DNA of 32,268 bases from Roseomonas sp. E05 (GCF_030063475.1 NZ_JASIRT010000043.1:1-32268); one strand, 5' to 3'; shown: positions 8,049 to 16,452, numbered from the stretch's first letter. Notes: generated by a model from the sequence alone, not told the origin. Made by a program: numbers and translations.

Positions 8049-8812
8049 CCGACATCCAGGCCGCCGCCGCGCAACTGGCCGCACTGTGGCGCAGCGGCGC
8101 GCAGGTCGAGGCGCTGCCGCCGGAACTGCGCCCCGCCGATCTCGGGGAGGCTTATGACATCCAGGACGCGCTGGTGGCGCAACTCGGCGAGCCGGTGGTG
8201 GGCTGGAAGCTCGGCGTCGGCAGCCATAAGCAGCGGCGCGAGACCGGCTTCGGCCGGCCGATAGCCGGGCGCGTGCTGGGCAGCCGCCAGTTCCGCATCG
8301 GCGACACCGTGCCGCTGCCCGATGCGGCGCCCGCCACGGTCGAGTTCGAGATCGCCTTCGTGCTGGGCTGCGACATCCATCCCGATGCCCCGCCGCCGGC
8401 ACCCGCTTCAGTGATCGCCGAGACACGGGTGGCCTTCGAACTGGTGCGCGCCCGCTTCCGCGACCGCCGCAGCGTCGGCTGGCCGAGCTTCGCCGCCGAC
8501 AATGCCGGCTTCGACGCGCTGGTCCTCGGCGAGCGCATCGACCCCGCCTCGATCCGTGGCCTCACCGCCTCGCTGTCGGTCTCCGCCGATGGCGTGGAGC
8601 GTGCCCGCGCCGCCACCGGCGAGGACGCCTCCGATCCGCTCCAGGCCCTGGCCGACCTGATGGCGCTGGCCCGCGAGCGCGACATGCTCCTGCCCCGGGG
8701 CGCGGTGATCTCCACCGGCACCGCCTCGGTGCCCTTCACCATCAGCGGCGCGGCGCAGGTCGTGGCGCGCTGGAGCGGCACCCAGGCCGGCTTCAGCACG
8801 CGGCTGGCCTGA
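8045..8812 (+). CDS. 2-keto-4-pentenoate hydratase-like protein (FAH superfamily, MhpD type)
   Basis: A 255-residue member of the MhpD-type hydratase/decarboxylase branch of the fumarylacetoacetate hydrolase superfamily. These enzymes add water to, or decarboxylate, 2-keto-4-enoic acids in meta-cleavage and related acid pathways, using Mg2+ bound by acidic residues. Visible marks: an N-terminal AYDIQDALVAQLGEPVVGWK, the metal-ligand region VEFEIAFVLG near residues 98-107, and a C-terminal GAVISTGTASVPFTI. Length is normal for the family. The ATG overlaps the previous stop (ATGA). The substrate cannot be read from sequence, and there is no ring-cleavage dioxygenase nearby, so an aliphatic rather than aromatic route is suggested. 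Confidence 0.85.
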   Translation: MTDIQAAAAQLAALWRSGAQVEALPPELRPADLGEAYDIQDALVAQLGEPVVGWKLGVGSHKQRRETGFGRPIAGRVLGSRQFRIGDTVPLPDAAPATVEFEIAFVLGCDIHPDAPPPAPASVIAETRVAFELVRARFRDRRSVGWPSFAADNAGFDALVLGERIDPASIRGLTASLSVSADGVERARAATGEDASDPLQALADLMALARERDMLLPRGAVISTGTASVPFTISGAAQVVARWSGTQAGFSTRLA

Positions 8813-8867
8813 GGGCTGCCGCCCCTCCCCGCAACCGGCCGCGCCGCGGCCCGAGAGAGCCCTGGAC

Positions 8868-9923
8868 ATGACAGATACGCCCCGCGTCGCGGCCGACCGC
8901 CTGCTCGACTTCGCCACCGCCGCCTATGCCCGCGCCGGGATGCCACAGGGGGATGCGCGGCTGGCCGCCGACACGCTGGTGCAGGCCGATCTCTGGGGCC
9001 ACCAGTCGCATGGCGTGATGCGCCTGCCCTGGTACGTCGCCCGGCTGCGCGCCGGCGTGGCGAAGCCGGTGGCCGAGCCGGAGACGGTGGTGGATGCCGG
9101 CGCCGTCGCCGTCATCGACGGGCATGACGGCATGGGCCAGGTGCTGACCCACGCCGCCACCCGGGAGGCGATCCGCCGCGCCAGGGCGCATGGCCTCGGC
9201 GCCGTGGCGCTGCGCAACTCCAACCACTTCGGCACGGCGATGTACTACACGCTGATGGGGCCGCCGGAGGGCTGCATCCTGTTCCTCTCGACCAATGCCA
9301 GCCCGGCCATGGCGCCCTGGGGCGGGCGGGACAAGATCCTCGGCAACAATCCGTGGTCCTGGGCGGCGCCGGCGGGGAAATACGCGCCGATGGTGCTGGA
9401 CATCGCCAATACCGCCGTCGCCCGCGGCAAGGTCTATCTCGCCCGCCAGCGCGGCGAGCCGATCCCGCCGGGCTGGGCGGCCGATGCCGAGGGCGCGCCG
9501 ACCACCGACCCGGCCCAGGCACTGGGCGGGCTGATCCTGCCGATGGCCGGGCACAAGGGCTATGCCATCTCGGTGGTGATGGACATGCTCTCCGGCGTGC
9601 TGACCGGCAGCGGCTTCGGGCCGGAGGTGAGCGGCCCCTATCAGGCGGAACGGCGCAGCCGCGCCGGGCATCTGCTGCTGGCGCTGGACATCGCCCGCTT
9701 CCGCCCGCTCGACGCTTTCCAGGCTGACATGGAGCGGATGATCGCTGGCCTGAAAGCCTCCCGCACCGCCCCGGGCGTGGAGGAGGTCTTCTACCCCGGC
9801 GAGATCGAGGCGCGGAACAATGCCCGCAACCGCCAGGAGGGCCTCTCCCTGCCGGCTGACACCCTGGCCGACCTGCGGCGCCTCGCGGAGGAGATGGACC
9901 TGGCGGCGGTGCTGCCCTTCTAG
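8868..9923 (+). CDS. Ldh-family NAD(P)-dependent oxidoreductase (malate/L-lactate/diketogulonate dehydrogenase type)
   Basis: A 351-residue member of the type-2 malate/L-lactate dehydrogenase family, which also includes ureidoglycolate and 2,3-diketogulonate dehydrogenases. These use an unusual non-Rossmann NAD(P) site and a catalytic His. Diagnostic motifs are GHQSHGVMRL (His near residue 48), LRNSNHFGTAMYY near 116-128, NNPWSWAAP, and GHKGYAISVVMDMLSGVLTG near 227-246. The family interconverts 2-hydroxy and 2-keto acids. It is the last gene of the operon, 55 bp after the hydratase, and is followed by a large hairpin at 9986-10031. Confidence 0.9.
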   Translation: MTDTPRVAADRLLDFATAAYARAGMPQGDARLAADTLVQADLWGHQSHGVMRLPWYVARLRAGVAKPVAEPETVVDAGAVAVIDGHDGMGQVLTHAATREAIRRARAHGLGAVALRNSNHFGTAMYYTLMGPPEGCILFLSTNASPAMAPWGGRDKILGNNPWSWAAPAGKYAPMVLDIANTAVARGKVYLARQRGEPIPPGWAADAEGAPTTDPAQALGGLILPMAGHKGYAISVVMDMLSGVLTGSGFGPEVSGPYQAERRSRAGHLLLALDIARFRPLDAFQADMERMIAGLKASRTAPGVEEVFYPGEIEARNNARNRQEGLSLPADTLADLRRLAEEMDLAAVLPF

Positions 9924-9985
9924 GCCTCGCCCCTTCCCCAGCCTGGCTCCGGCCCGCGCCGGCACCGTGCAACCGTCGCGGTGAG

Positions 9986-10031
9986 GGCGGGTTGACCAGC
10001 ACGGCGGAGCGTGCGGCACCGGTAACCCGCC
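9986..10031. terminator. Large branched hairpin after the catabolic operon
   Basis: The arms ggcgggtt-g-acc (9986-9997) and ggtaacccgcc (10021-10031) pair over 11 bp with one bulged G. The inner sequence forms a second small stem (gcacg/cgtgc). There is no T-tract, so intrinsic termination is possible but not proven. It is the only strong structure in the 213-bp gap between the Ldh gene and the next gene. Confidence 0.35.
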
Positions 10032-10136
10032 GGGTCTGGCGGACGGCCTCCCCTCAGGCGGATGCCCGGCGCCGCCCCGATGGCGCGCCGGCACCATGCC
10101 GGAGGCCGCCGCCTGCCGGAAGGAAGAGAGGCCCGC

Positions 10137-10760
10137 GTGTCCCTGCTGACGAGAACGGATCTGCAGCGCCACTCCCGGCTGAGCTGGGCATGCCTCTCGC
10201 TGCTGGCCCTCGTGGCCCTTGCCTTCGGGGGAGCGGGCAAGGGCGGCGCGGCGCTGGGGACGGCGGCGGCTCTCGTGGGGTGCCTCGGGCTTATCCTGCC
10301 GCCGCGCGAGCGCATGCCCGCCCTGCCCTGGCGGCTGCGGGCGCTGCCCCGCAGCCTCGACGTGACGCCGATCCTGGCCACGCTGGTCTCCTGCCCGGGC
10401 TACGGGCTGGGCTGGTTCTATCTGCCCGGCCCGTATGACGAGGTGGTGCACCTGCTGAATGGCATCCTGGCGGGCGCCGTCTTCGCCGCCCTGCTGCAGG
10501 CCGACCGGCGGCGGCGCGGTGTCCTGCAACTGGCCGTCGCCGGTGCCGCCTTCGGCGTGGCGGTCGGCTCCGGCTGGGAGGTCTTCGAGGCGGTGACGGG
10601 GCTGATCGGCAGCTGGACCGACACCTGGACGGATGTGCTGCTGACCACTCTGGGCGCCACCGTCGCCGCCGCCCTGGCCCCGCTCTGCGACGGCCGCCGG
10701 CGACAGCCGCGCCAGGCGGCGATGCAGCCGCGCCGGCGCGCCAGCTGGCCCTCCCCCTGA
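10137..10760 (+). CDS. Membrane protein resembling the DUF2238/YjdF family
   Basis: A 207-residue integral membrane protein with about five hydrophobic segments. The conserved-looking core is YDEVVHLLNGILAG near residues 100-113, then GSGWEVFEAVTG, then DTWTDVLLTTLGATVAAAL. The pattern of an acidic residue and His in one helix, WE-FE in the next and D--D-----G in the third resembles DUF2238/YjdF proteins, whose role is unknown. The C-terminus is short, basic and probably cytoplasmic. The GTG at 10137 is chosen because ggaaggaagagag precedes it; an ATG at 10062 lacks a site and adds a charged leader. The stop is 7 bp before the next gene, so the two are probably co-transcribed. Confidence 0.65.
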   Translation: MSLLTRTDLQRHSRLSWACLSLLALVALAFGGAGKGGAALGTAAALVGCLGLILPPRERMPALPWRLRALPRSLDVTPILATLVSCPGYGLGWFYLPGPYDEVVHLLNGILAGAVFAALLQADRRRRGVLQLAVAGAAFGVAVGSGWEVFEAVTGLIGSWTDTWTDVLLTTLGATVAAALAPLCDGRRRQPRQAAMQPRRRASWPSP

Positions 10761-10767
10761 AGGCGGC

Positions 10768-11487
10768 ATGCTCGTCGCCACCTATAACGTCCATCGCTGC
10801 CGCCCGCCCGCGGGATTGTTCCGGCCGGACCGCATCGAAGGCGTGATCGCCGAGATCCGGCCCGATCTGATCGCGCTGCAGGAGGCACAGCATTACCTGC
10901 GGCGCGGCACCGGCATGCTGGATGCGGGCAGGCTGCAGCGCGAACTCGGCCTGCGCCTGCTGCAGGTCACCGGCCGTGCCGGCGAGCAGGGCTGGCGAAG
11001 CAACCTGCTGCTGGCGCGGCAGGACGTGACGCTGCTGCACGGCCCTGTTGGCCTCCGCCTGGGCGGATGGGAGCCGCGCGGCGCCATCCTGGCGGTGCTC
11101 GACCTCGGCGCGGGACCGCTGCGGGTCATCTCCACCCATCTCAGCCTGGGCGCGCGGCGTCGGCGGCTGCAGGCGGCGGCGCTGCTGGAGGCCATGGAGG
11201 GCGCCCCCGGCAGGCGGTTGCCAACCCTCCTGCTGGGCGACTTCAACGAGTGGCGTTCCGGCAGATCCGCGCTCGGCGTGCTTGAGACGGTATTCGGCGA
11301 CCCGCCGCACCCGCCGGGCTTTCCCTCCTTCTTCCCGCGCCTGGCGCTCGACCGGATCCTGGCCGATCCGCCAGCGCTGGCGCCGCGGGTCGAGGCGCAT
11401 GATACGCCCCTCGCCCGGCGCGCTTCGGATCACCTGCCGCTCAAGGCACGGCTGGACACGACGGTACTGGCGGGGCGGGCGGGATGA
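10768..11487 (+). CDS. Endonuclease/exonuclease/phosphatase-family protein
   Basis: A 239-residue EEP-fold metal-dependent phosphoesterase. The motifs are in family order: TYNVH at 5-9 (Asn ligand), PDLIALQEAQ near 30-40 (Glu ligand), STHLSLG near 123, LLGDFNEW near 156-163 (catalytic Asp/Asn), and a C-terminal SDHLPL near 220 (Asp-His). There is no signal peptide. The family includes nucleases, sphingomyelinase-like and phospholipid-headgroup enzymes. Short bacterial members often sit beside membrane-lipid genes, which suits its membrane-protein neighbour, but the substrate is unknown. An AGGCGG motif precedes the ATG closely. Confidence 0.86.
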   Translation: MLVATYNVHRCRPPAGLFRPDRIEGVIAEIRPDLIALQEAQHYLRRGTGMLDAGRLQRELGLRLLQVTGRAGEQGWRSNLLLARQDVTLLHGPVGLRLGGWEPRGAILAVLDLGAGPLRVISTHLSLGARRRRLQAAALLEAMEGAPGRRLPTLLLGDFNEWRSGRSALGVLETVFGDPPHPPGFPSFFPRLALDRILADPPALAPRVEAHDTPLARRASDHLPLKARLDTTVLAGRAG

Positions 11488-11492
11488 AGCCA

Positions 11493-11534
11493 GGGGGGGA
11501 AAGAACTCCTCCCAGGCCCCATCTTGATTCTGCC
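11493..11534 (+). repeat. Half-copy of a GC-rich intergenic repeat
   Basis: This segment (GGGGGAAAGAACTCCTCCCA, then a GCCCCATCTTGATTCTGCCA part) closely resembles each arm of the palindrome at 12775-12880. It lies between the EEP gene and the 3' end of the acyl-CoA dehydrogenase gene. Three related half-units within 1.4 kb point to a dispersed intergenic repeat family rather than chance. Confidence 0.6.
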
Positions 11535-11584
11535 AGCCGGGCACGGCGCATTCCGCGCGCGGGGGGATTTCCCTTCCGGCCGTT

Positions 11585-12742
11585 CTAGCCCCGCAGCACG
11601 CGCCGCGCGATGGCCATGCGATGCACCTCGGTGGGACCCTCGTAGATGCGCATCAGCCGCACCTGCTGGGCGAAGAGTTGCAACGGCAGCTCCTTGGTCA
11701 TGCCCATGGCGCCGAAGCTCTGCATCGCCTGATCCACCACCTCCTGCGCCATCTCCGTGCCGAAGACCTTGATCATCGAGGCCTCGTTGCGCACGTCGCC
11801 GCCCGCATCCAGCGTCTCGGCGGCGGCATGCACCATCAGGCGGCAGGCATGGATGCGGATGGCGGCATCGGCGATCCACCACTGGATGGCCTGCCGGTCC
11901 GCCAGCTTCACGCCGAAGGTGACGCGCTGCTTCGCCTGCTCCGTCATCATGTCGAGCGCGCGCCGCGCGATGCCGACGCAGCGCGCGCCGACCTGCAGGC
12001 GGCGGATGTTCAGGCGGAGCTGCATCGGCGCATAGCTTTTGCCCAGCTCGCCCAGCACCTGCCGCGCGGGCAGGCGGCAATCCTCGAAGACCAGCTCATA
12101 GGTTCGCCGGCCACCGATCATCGGGATCTCGCGCTCGATGGTGAAGCCGGGCGTGCCGCGCTCGACGATGAAGGCCGTCATGCCCTCCTCGCGCTTGCCC
12201 TCGCCGGTGCGCGCCATGACGATGATGAAGTCGCAAGAGGGCACGCGGCTGACCCAGATCTTGCGGCCGTTCAGCACCCAGTCCTCGCCATCCTGCACGG
12301 CGCGGGTGAGCATCCCCGCCGGATCGCCGCCGGCGCCGGGCTCGGAAATGGCGATGGCCGACTTCATCCGGCCCTCGGCATAGGGTGTCAAATAGGTTTC
12401 GCGCTGCCAGGGGCTCGCCGCGGCCATCAGCATGTGCAGGTTGGGGGAATCGGGCGGGAACTCGAAGGGCGTGATGGTGCGGGAGACCTCCTCCTCCACC
12501 AGCATGCGCGCCACGGCGGGCAGGTCGGCGCCGCCCATTGCCTCCGGCACGTCGAGACCCCAGAGGCCAAGCTCCTTGCACTTGGCGAGGAGCGGCACCT
12601 CCTCCTCCTCGGTCAGGCCGTACTTGCCGCCCGCGGCCTCGCGCGCCAGCACCGCCGGCTCCAACGGCATCAGCTCACGTTCGACGAATCTGGCCACCAT
12701 GTCCTGCAGCATGCGGTGCTCTTCGGTGATGCTCCTCAGCAT
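11585..12742 (-). CDS. Acyl-CoA dehydrogenase
   Basis: A 385-residue FAD-dependent acyl-CoA dehydrogenase. It has the full three-domain layout: an N-terminal helical domain (EEHRMLQDMVARFVERELMP), the middle beta domain with AIAISEPGAGGDPAGM and NGRKIWVSR, and a C-terminal helical domain ending in MRIYEGPTEVHRMAIARRVL. The YEG glutamate there is at the usual catalytic-base position of the family. It introduces a 2,3 double bond into an acyl-CoA, passing electrons to ETF. Chain length cannot be read. ATG 12742 follows ggaaggGAG; the frame stays open upstream to 12934 but that part is intergenic repeat sequence. A decayed CoA-ligase tail lies upstream on the same strand, suggesting it once formed a ligase-dehydrogenase operon. 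Confidence 0.93.
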   Translation of the reverse strand: MLRSITEEHRMLQDMVARFVERELMPLEPAVLAREAAGGKYGLTEEEEVPLLAKCKELGLWGLDVPEAMGGADLPAVARMLVEEEVSRTITPFEFPPDSPNLHMLMAAASPWQRETYLTPYAEGRMKSAIAISEPGAGGDPAGMLTRAVQDGEDWVLNGRKIWVSRVPSCDFIIVMARTGEGKREEGMTAFIVERGTPGFTIEREIPMIGGRRTYELVFEDCRLPARQVLGELGKSYAPMQLRLNIRRLQVGARCVGIARRALDMMTEQAKQRVTFGVKLADRQAIQWWIADAAIRIHACRLMVHAAAETLDAGGDVRNEASMIKVFGTEMAQEVVDQAMQSFGAMGMTKELPLQLFAQQVRLMRIYEGPTEVHRMAIARRVLRG

Positions 12743-12774
12743 CGCGCTCCCTTCCCCTGGATGGAAAAAGTTCT

Positions 12775-12880
12775 GGGGAAAGGAACTCCCCCAGGCCTCT
12801 TTTGCCAGTTTGGCGGAGCCGCAGGCCCGGCCGCAAACTGCCAGAAAAAAGATGGGGGTTCGGGGGAATTCATTCCCCCG
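12775..12880. repeat. Large imperfect palindrome of the intergenic repeat family
   Basis: Two arms of about 45-50 bases, starting at 12775 on the plus strand and at 12880 on the minus strand, are inverted copies. Shared parts are GGAACTCCCCCAG / GAATTCCCCCGA, a C-rich then CTTTT part, and GCCAGTTTGGCGG / GGCAGTTTGCGG around the centre. A perfect inner palindrome, cgggggaat-tc-attcccccg, occupies 12861-12880. The element sits in the leader between the ligase relic and the acyl-CoA dehydrogenase start, and could fold in the mRNA or stop read-through. Confidence 0.6.
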
Positions 12881-13065
12881 ACCTTCCCGGCACGGCCAGC
12901 CCGTCCACCGCCACGGCACCCGGCCCCTCGGCACGGATGATCAGCGGATTGATCCCGGCCTCGGCCACCGCCTCCGCCGGCAGGCGCCGGAAGCCGGGGG
13001 TCACCGGCGAGGCCGCGCTGCATTGGCGCCACCGGCACATCCTGGCCAAGCCGGCCTCCCGCAGA
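12870..13065 (-). pseudogene. C-terminal relic of an acetate-CoA ligase/acyl-CoA synthetase (ATP-grasp type)
   Basis: Translating the minus strand gives a tail reading EAGINPLIIRAEGPGA then VAVDGL and a stop at 12870-12872. This is the characteristic end of the ATP-grasp half of ADP-forming acetate-CoA ligase-like proteins (usual form DINPLIV--EG--AVAVDA). Further upstream, in a different frame, GRLGQDVPVAPMQRGLAGDP resembles an internal family segment normally about 100 residues before the tail. The two pieces are joined out of frame with most intervening sequence missing, so this is a deleted, frameshifted remnant. Left and right limits are approximate. Confidence 0.6.
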
Positions 13066-13141
13066 CCTGGGGCGTTTCACGGATCCGGGCAAGGACGAGC
13101 CGCCCGCCGGAGGGAATGATGAAGAAGACGCTCCAGGCGCA

Positions 13142-13188
13142 GCAAAGGAGCTTGCGAGCCGCGTCCGTCGAAAGACTCTCTCCTTTGC
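13142..13188 (+). promoter_or_regulatory. Stem-loop in the leader of the formate dehydrogenase gene
   Basis: The 9-bp arms gcaaaggag (13142-13150) and ctcctttgc (13180-13188) are perfect inverted copies around a 29-base loop, about 60 bp before the FDH start. It could be a leader structure or a factor site; no known riboswitch core is recognised. No sigma-54 promoter motif was seen nearby. Confidence 0.3.
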
Positions 13189-13250
13189 CGCGGAAACCGG
13201 GAGACCGCCCTGGAGTTGTGTGCTGAAAGGTGTTGTCGGAGCAGTGCGCT

Positions 13251-16200
13251 ATGAAAAAGCTTCGCCGTGGCATTGCGGGCCGGATCTCAGGTTTTGTTCG
13301 CGACTGGTCCCTTCCCCGCCAGTTTGCCGGCCAGAGCGTGATGTCCGAAGCGGCGAAGAGCACTCTGTCGAAGACGCTGCGCCCCCGCCTGGAAGAGGCC
13401 GACGCGGTCGGCACCAGCATCTGCCCCTTCTGCGCCGTCGGCTGCAGCCAGCTGATCTATGCCAAGAACGGCAAGCCGATCCATATCGAGGGCGACCCGC
13501 GCAGCCCGGTCAATCAGGGCACGCTCTGCCCCAAGGGTGCGGCGACGCTGGGCGCCCTGCTCTCCCCCGAACGCATCAACACGGTACTCTACCGCGCCCC
13601 CCACTCCGACACCTGGGAACGGAAGCCGCTCGACTGGGCCATGGAGCGCATCGCGCAACTGGTGAAGAAGACGCGCGACGACACCTTCGTCGAGAAGCTG
13701 CCTAGCGGCAAGCGGGTCAACCACACGCTGGGCATTGGCTCGCTCGGCGGCGCCACGATGGACAATGAGGAAAACTACCTCATCAAGAAGCTCTTCGGCG
13801 GTGGGCTGGGCATCGTCAACATCGAGAACCAAGCCAGAATTTGACACTCCTCTTCGGTGCCCAGTTTGGGCACCTCCTTCGGACGCGGCGCCGGCACGAC
13901 GGCCCTGTGGGATCTGGCGAATGCGGATTGCCTGATCGTCATGGGTTCGAACATGGCGGAGAACCATCCTGTTGCCTTCCGCTTCCTGCTGGAAGCGAAG
14001 CAGCGCGGCGCCACGCTGATCCATGTCGACCCGCGCTTCACCCGGACCTCGGCGCTGTGCGACATCTACGCGCCGATCCGTTCGGGCACGGATATTGCCT
14101 TTCTGGGCGGCATCATCCGCCACGTGCTGGAGAACGACCTCTGGTTCCGTGATTTCGCGCTGGCCTACACCAACATCGCGGACATCATCGAGGAGGGCTA
14201 CGAGGACGCCGAGGAGAAGGACGGCATCTTCTCCGGCTTCAACGCGGCGCAGGCCAATTACGAGACCGGCACCTGGCAGTACAAGGGCAAGAAGGTCCCC
14301 TCCTCGATCGCCGAGCACCACGCGGAAAGCCGGGAGAGCACCAGGGATTCGGGGAGCATGTCCGACGGCCCGCCGCCCAAGGACCCGACGCTGCAGCACC
14401 CGAACTGCGTCTATCAGATCCTGCGCCGGCACTTCGCGCGCTATACGCCGGAAATGGTGGAGCGGATCACCGGTTGCCCGAAGGAAACCTTCATGAAGGT
14501 GGCCGAGGCCCTGGCCCGCAATTCCGGCCCCGAGCGCACCGGCACCTTCTGCTACGCGGTGGGCTGGACGCACCACACGGTGGGCGTGCAGATCATCCGT
14601 GCCTGCTCGATCCTGCAGGGGCTGCTCGGCAATATCGGCCGTCCCGGCGGCGGCATCCAGGCGCTGCGCGGGCATTCCAGCATCCAGGGCAGCACCGACA
14701 TCCCGACGCTCTACAACATGCTGCCGACCTATCTGCCGCAGCCGGACGCCTTCAAGTCGCACGACACCTTCCAGGACTATCTGAAGGAGGAGACGCCGGC
14801 CACCGGCTGGTGGCACAACTTCCCCAAATACATGGTCAGCCTGCTGAAGGCCTGGTACGGCCCCGGCGCGCGGCCGGACAACGACTGGGGCTACGACTTC
14901 CTGCCCAAGCTGACCGGCGACCACTCGCAGCTGCCGATGACGCTCGCCATGGCCGATGGCGTGGTGAAGGGGCAGTTCATCTTCGGGCAGAACCCCGCCG
15001 TGGGCGCGGTGAACTCCGAACTGGTGGAGCACGGCCTTGCCAAGCTGGACTGGCTGGTGGTGCGGGACTTCGCCATGGTGGAGACGGCCGATTTCTGGCA
15101 GAAGGGCCGGCGCGTGCAGAAGGGCGAGACCACGCCGGCGCAGATCGGCACAGAGGTCTTCTTCCTGCCCGCCGCCATGCCCGGCGAGAAGGACGGCTCC
15201 TTCACCAACACCAGCCGGCTCGTGCAATGGCATGACAAGGTGCTGGAGGCGGCGGGCGACAACCGCTCCGACCTGTGGTTCGTCTATCATCTCGGCAAGC
15301 GGCTGAAGCAGCTCTACGCCGGGAGCACCGCGCGGCGCGATGCGGCGCTGCTGGCACTGACCTGGGATTACCCCGAGCGCGGCGAGCGCCGGGAACCGGA
15401 CCCCGAGGCCGTGCTGCGCGAGATCAACGGCTATACCGTCGCCGACGGCAAGCAGATCGAGAAGTACCAGGAGCTGAAGGACGACGGCTCGACCGCCTGC
15501 GGCGGCTGGATGTATTGCGGCGTCTATCCCAAGGAGGGGCACAACCAGGCGCGCTCGCGCATCCCCGACGGCCCGGATGGGCCGGGCAGTCATATGAACT
15601 GGGCCTTCGCCTGGCCGTCCAACCGGCGCACGCTCTACAACCGCGCCTCCGCCGACCCGCAGGGCCGTCCCTGGTCCGAGCGCAAGAAGATGATCTGGTG
15701 GGACGAAGGGCAGGGAAAGTGGACCGGCACCGACGTGCCGGACTTCATCCCCACCAAGCGCCCGGACATGCGGCCCGACTGGAGCAAGCACCCGAAGGGT
15801 ATGGATGCGCTGGGAGGCGACGACCCCTTCATCATGGAGGCCGACGGCAAGTGCCAGCTCTTCGTGCCGACGGGCCTGCGGGATGGGCCACTCCCCACCC
15901 ACTACGAGCCGGTGGAAAGCCCGGTGCGGAATATCCTCTACGGCCAGCAGCACAATCCGACGGCGAAGCTCTGGCCGCGCCCCGGCAATGAGTTCAACGA
16001 GCCCGAGGACCCGCGCTTCCCCTATGTCTTCACCACCTTCCGCCTGACCGAGCTGCATTGCGGCGGCATTCCGACCCGGGTCGCGCCGCACACAGCGGAA
16101 CTGCAACCCGAGGCCTTCGTGGAGATCCCGACCGAGCTGGCGCGCGAGCTCGGTATCCGGCACCTGGACTGGACGGTGCTTTCGACACGCCGCGGCGAGA

Positions 16201-16445
16201 TCGAGGTGAAGGCCATGGTGACCAACCGCCTGCGCCCCTTCGTCATCGACGGCCGCACCATCTACCAGATCGGCATGCCCTGGGTCTTCGGCTGGGATGG
16301 CTATGCCCGCGGCGCCCCGGCCAATGCGCTGCTCTCGATCTATGGGGATGCCAATACCAGCATCCATACGACCAAGGCGCTCACCTGCAACCTGCGCCCC
16401 GGTCGCCTGGGCCCTCCCGGCAGGATGTCCCATGCCGGCGCGTGA
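13251..16445 (+). CDS. Formate dehydrogenase alpha subunit, selenocysteine-containing (in-frame UGA at 13842-13844)
   Basis: A molybdopterin oxidoreductase of the FdnG/FdoG type, about 1064 residues if the UGA is read through. It oxidises formate to CO2 at a Mo(W)-bis-pterin centre. A [4Fe-4S] site is visible before the UGA (CPFCAVGCSQ then TLCPKG). The UGA falls in NQAR-I-U-HSSSVPSLG, exactly where FdnG has selenocysteine. Downstream the frame continues through GRGAGTTALWDLANAD, GHSSIQGSTDIPTLYNMLP and a molydopterin-dinucleotide-binding C-terminus with no other stop. UGA is residue 198 from ATG 13251 (GGAG upstream) or 168 from ATG 13341. The second start fits a mature FdnG-like protein, so the true start is uncertain. 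No hydrophobic Tat leader is evident, unlike FdnG. No beta or gamma gene follows. Reading the UGA as a plain stop would split the gene into two false halves, 13230-13844 and 13857-16445. Confidence 0.9.
13842..13885 (+). promoter_or_regulatory. SECIS-like element with selenocysteine UGA codon
   Basis: The UGA at 13842-13844 is followed, after 11 bases, by a perfect 7-bp stem ggtgccc (13856-13862) / gggcacc (13868-13874) closing a 5-base loop AGUUU (13863-13867). In E. coli fdhF the apical loop GGUCU likewise starts 18 bases after the UGA, and the loop G-U is what SelB recognises. Here the loop begins 18 bases after the UGA and keeps G-U in second and third place. The bulged U of the fdhF stem is not obvious. 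Function needs SelA-SelD, none of which is in the window. Confidence 0.82.
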
Positions 16446-16452
16446 GGACAGG

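Noticed and set aside
12743-12934. N-terminal extension of the acyl-CoA dehydrogenase
   Set aside because: The extension translates the intergenic palindrome, and the canonical family start follows a good ribosome site at 12742.
13842-13844. UGA read as a real stop or a frameshift splitting FDH into two genes
   Set aside because: The frame is identical on both sides, the position is the known selenocysteine site and a SECIS-like hairpin follows. No frameshift is needed.
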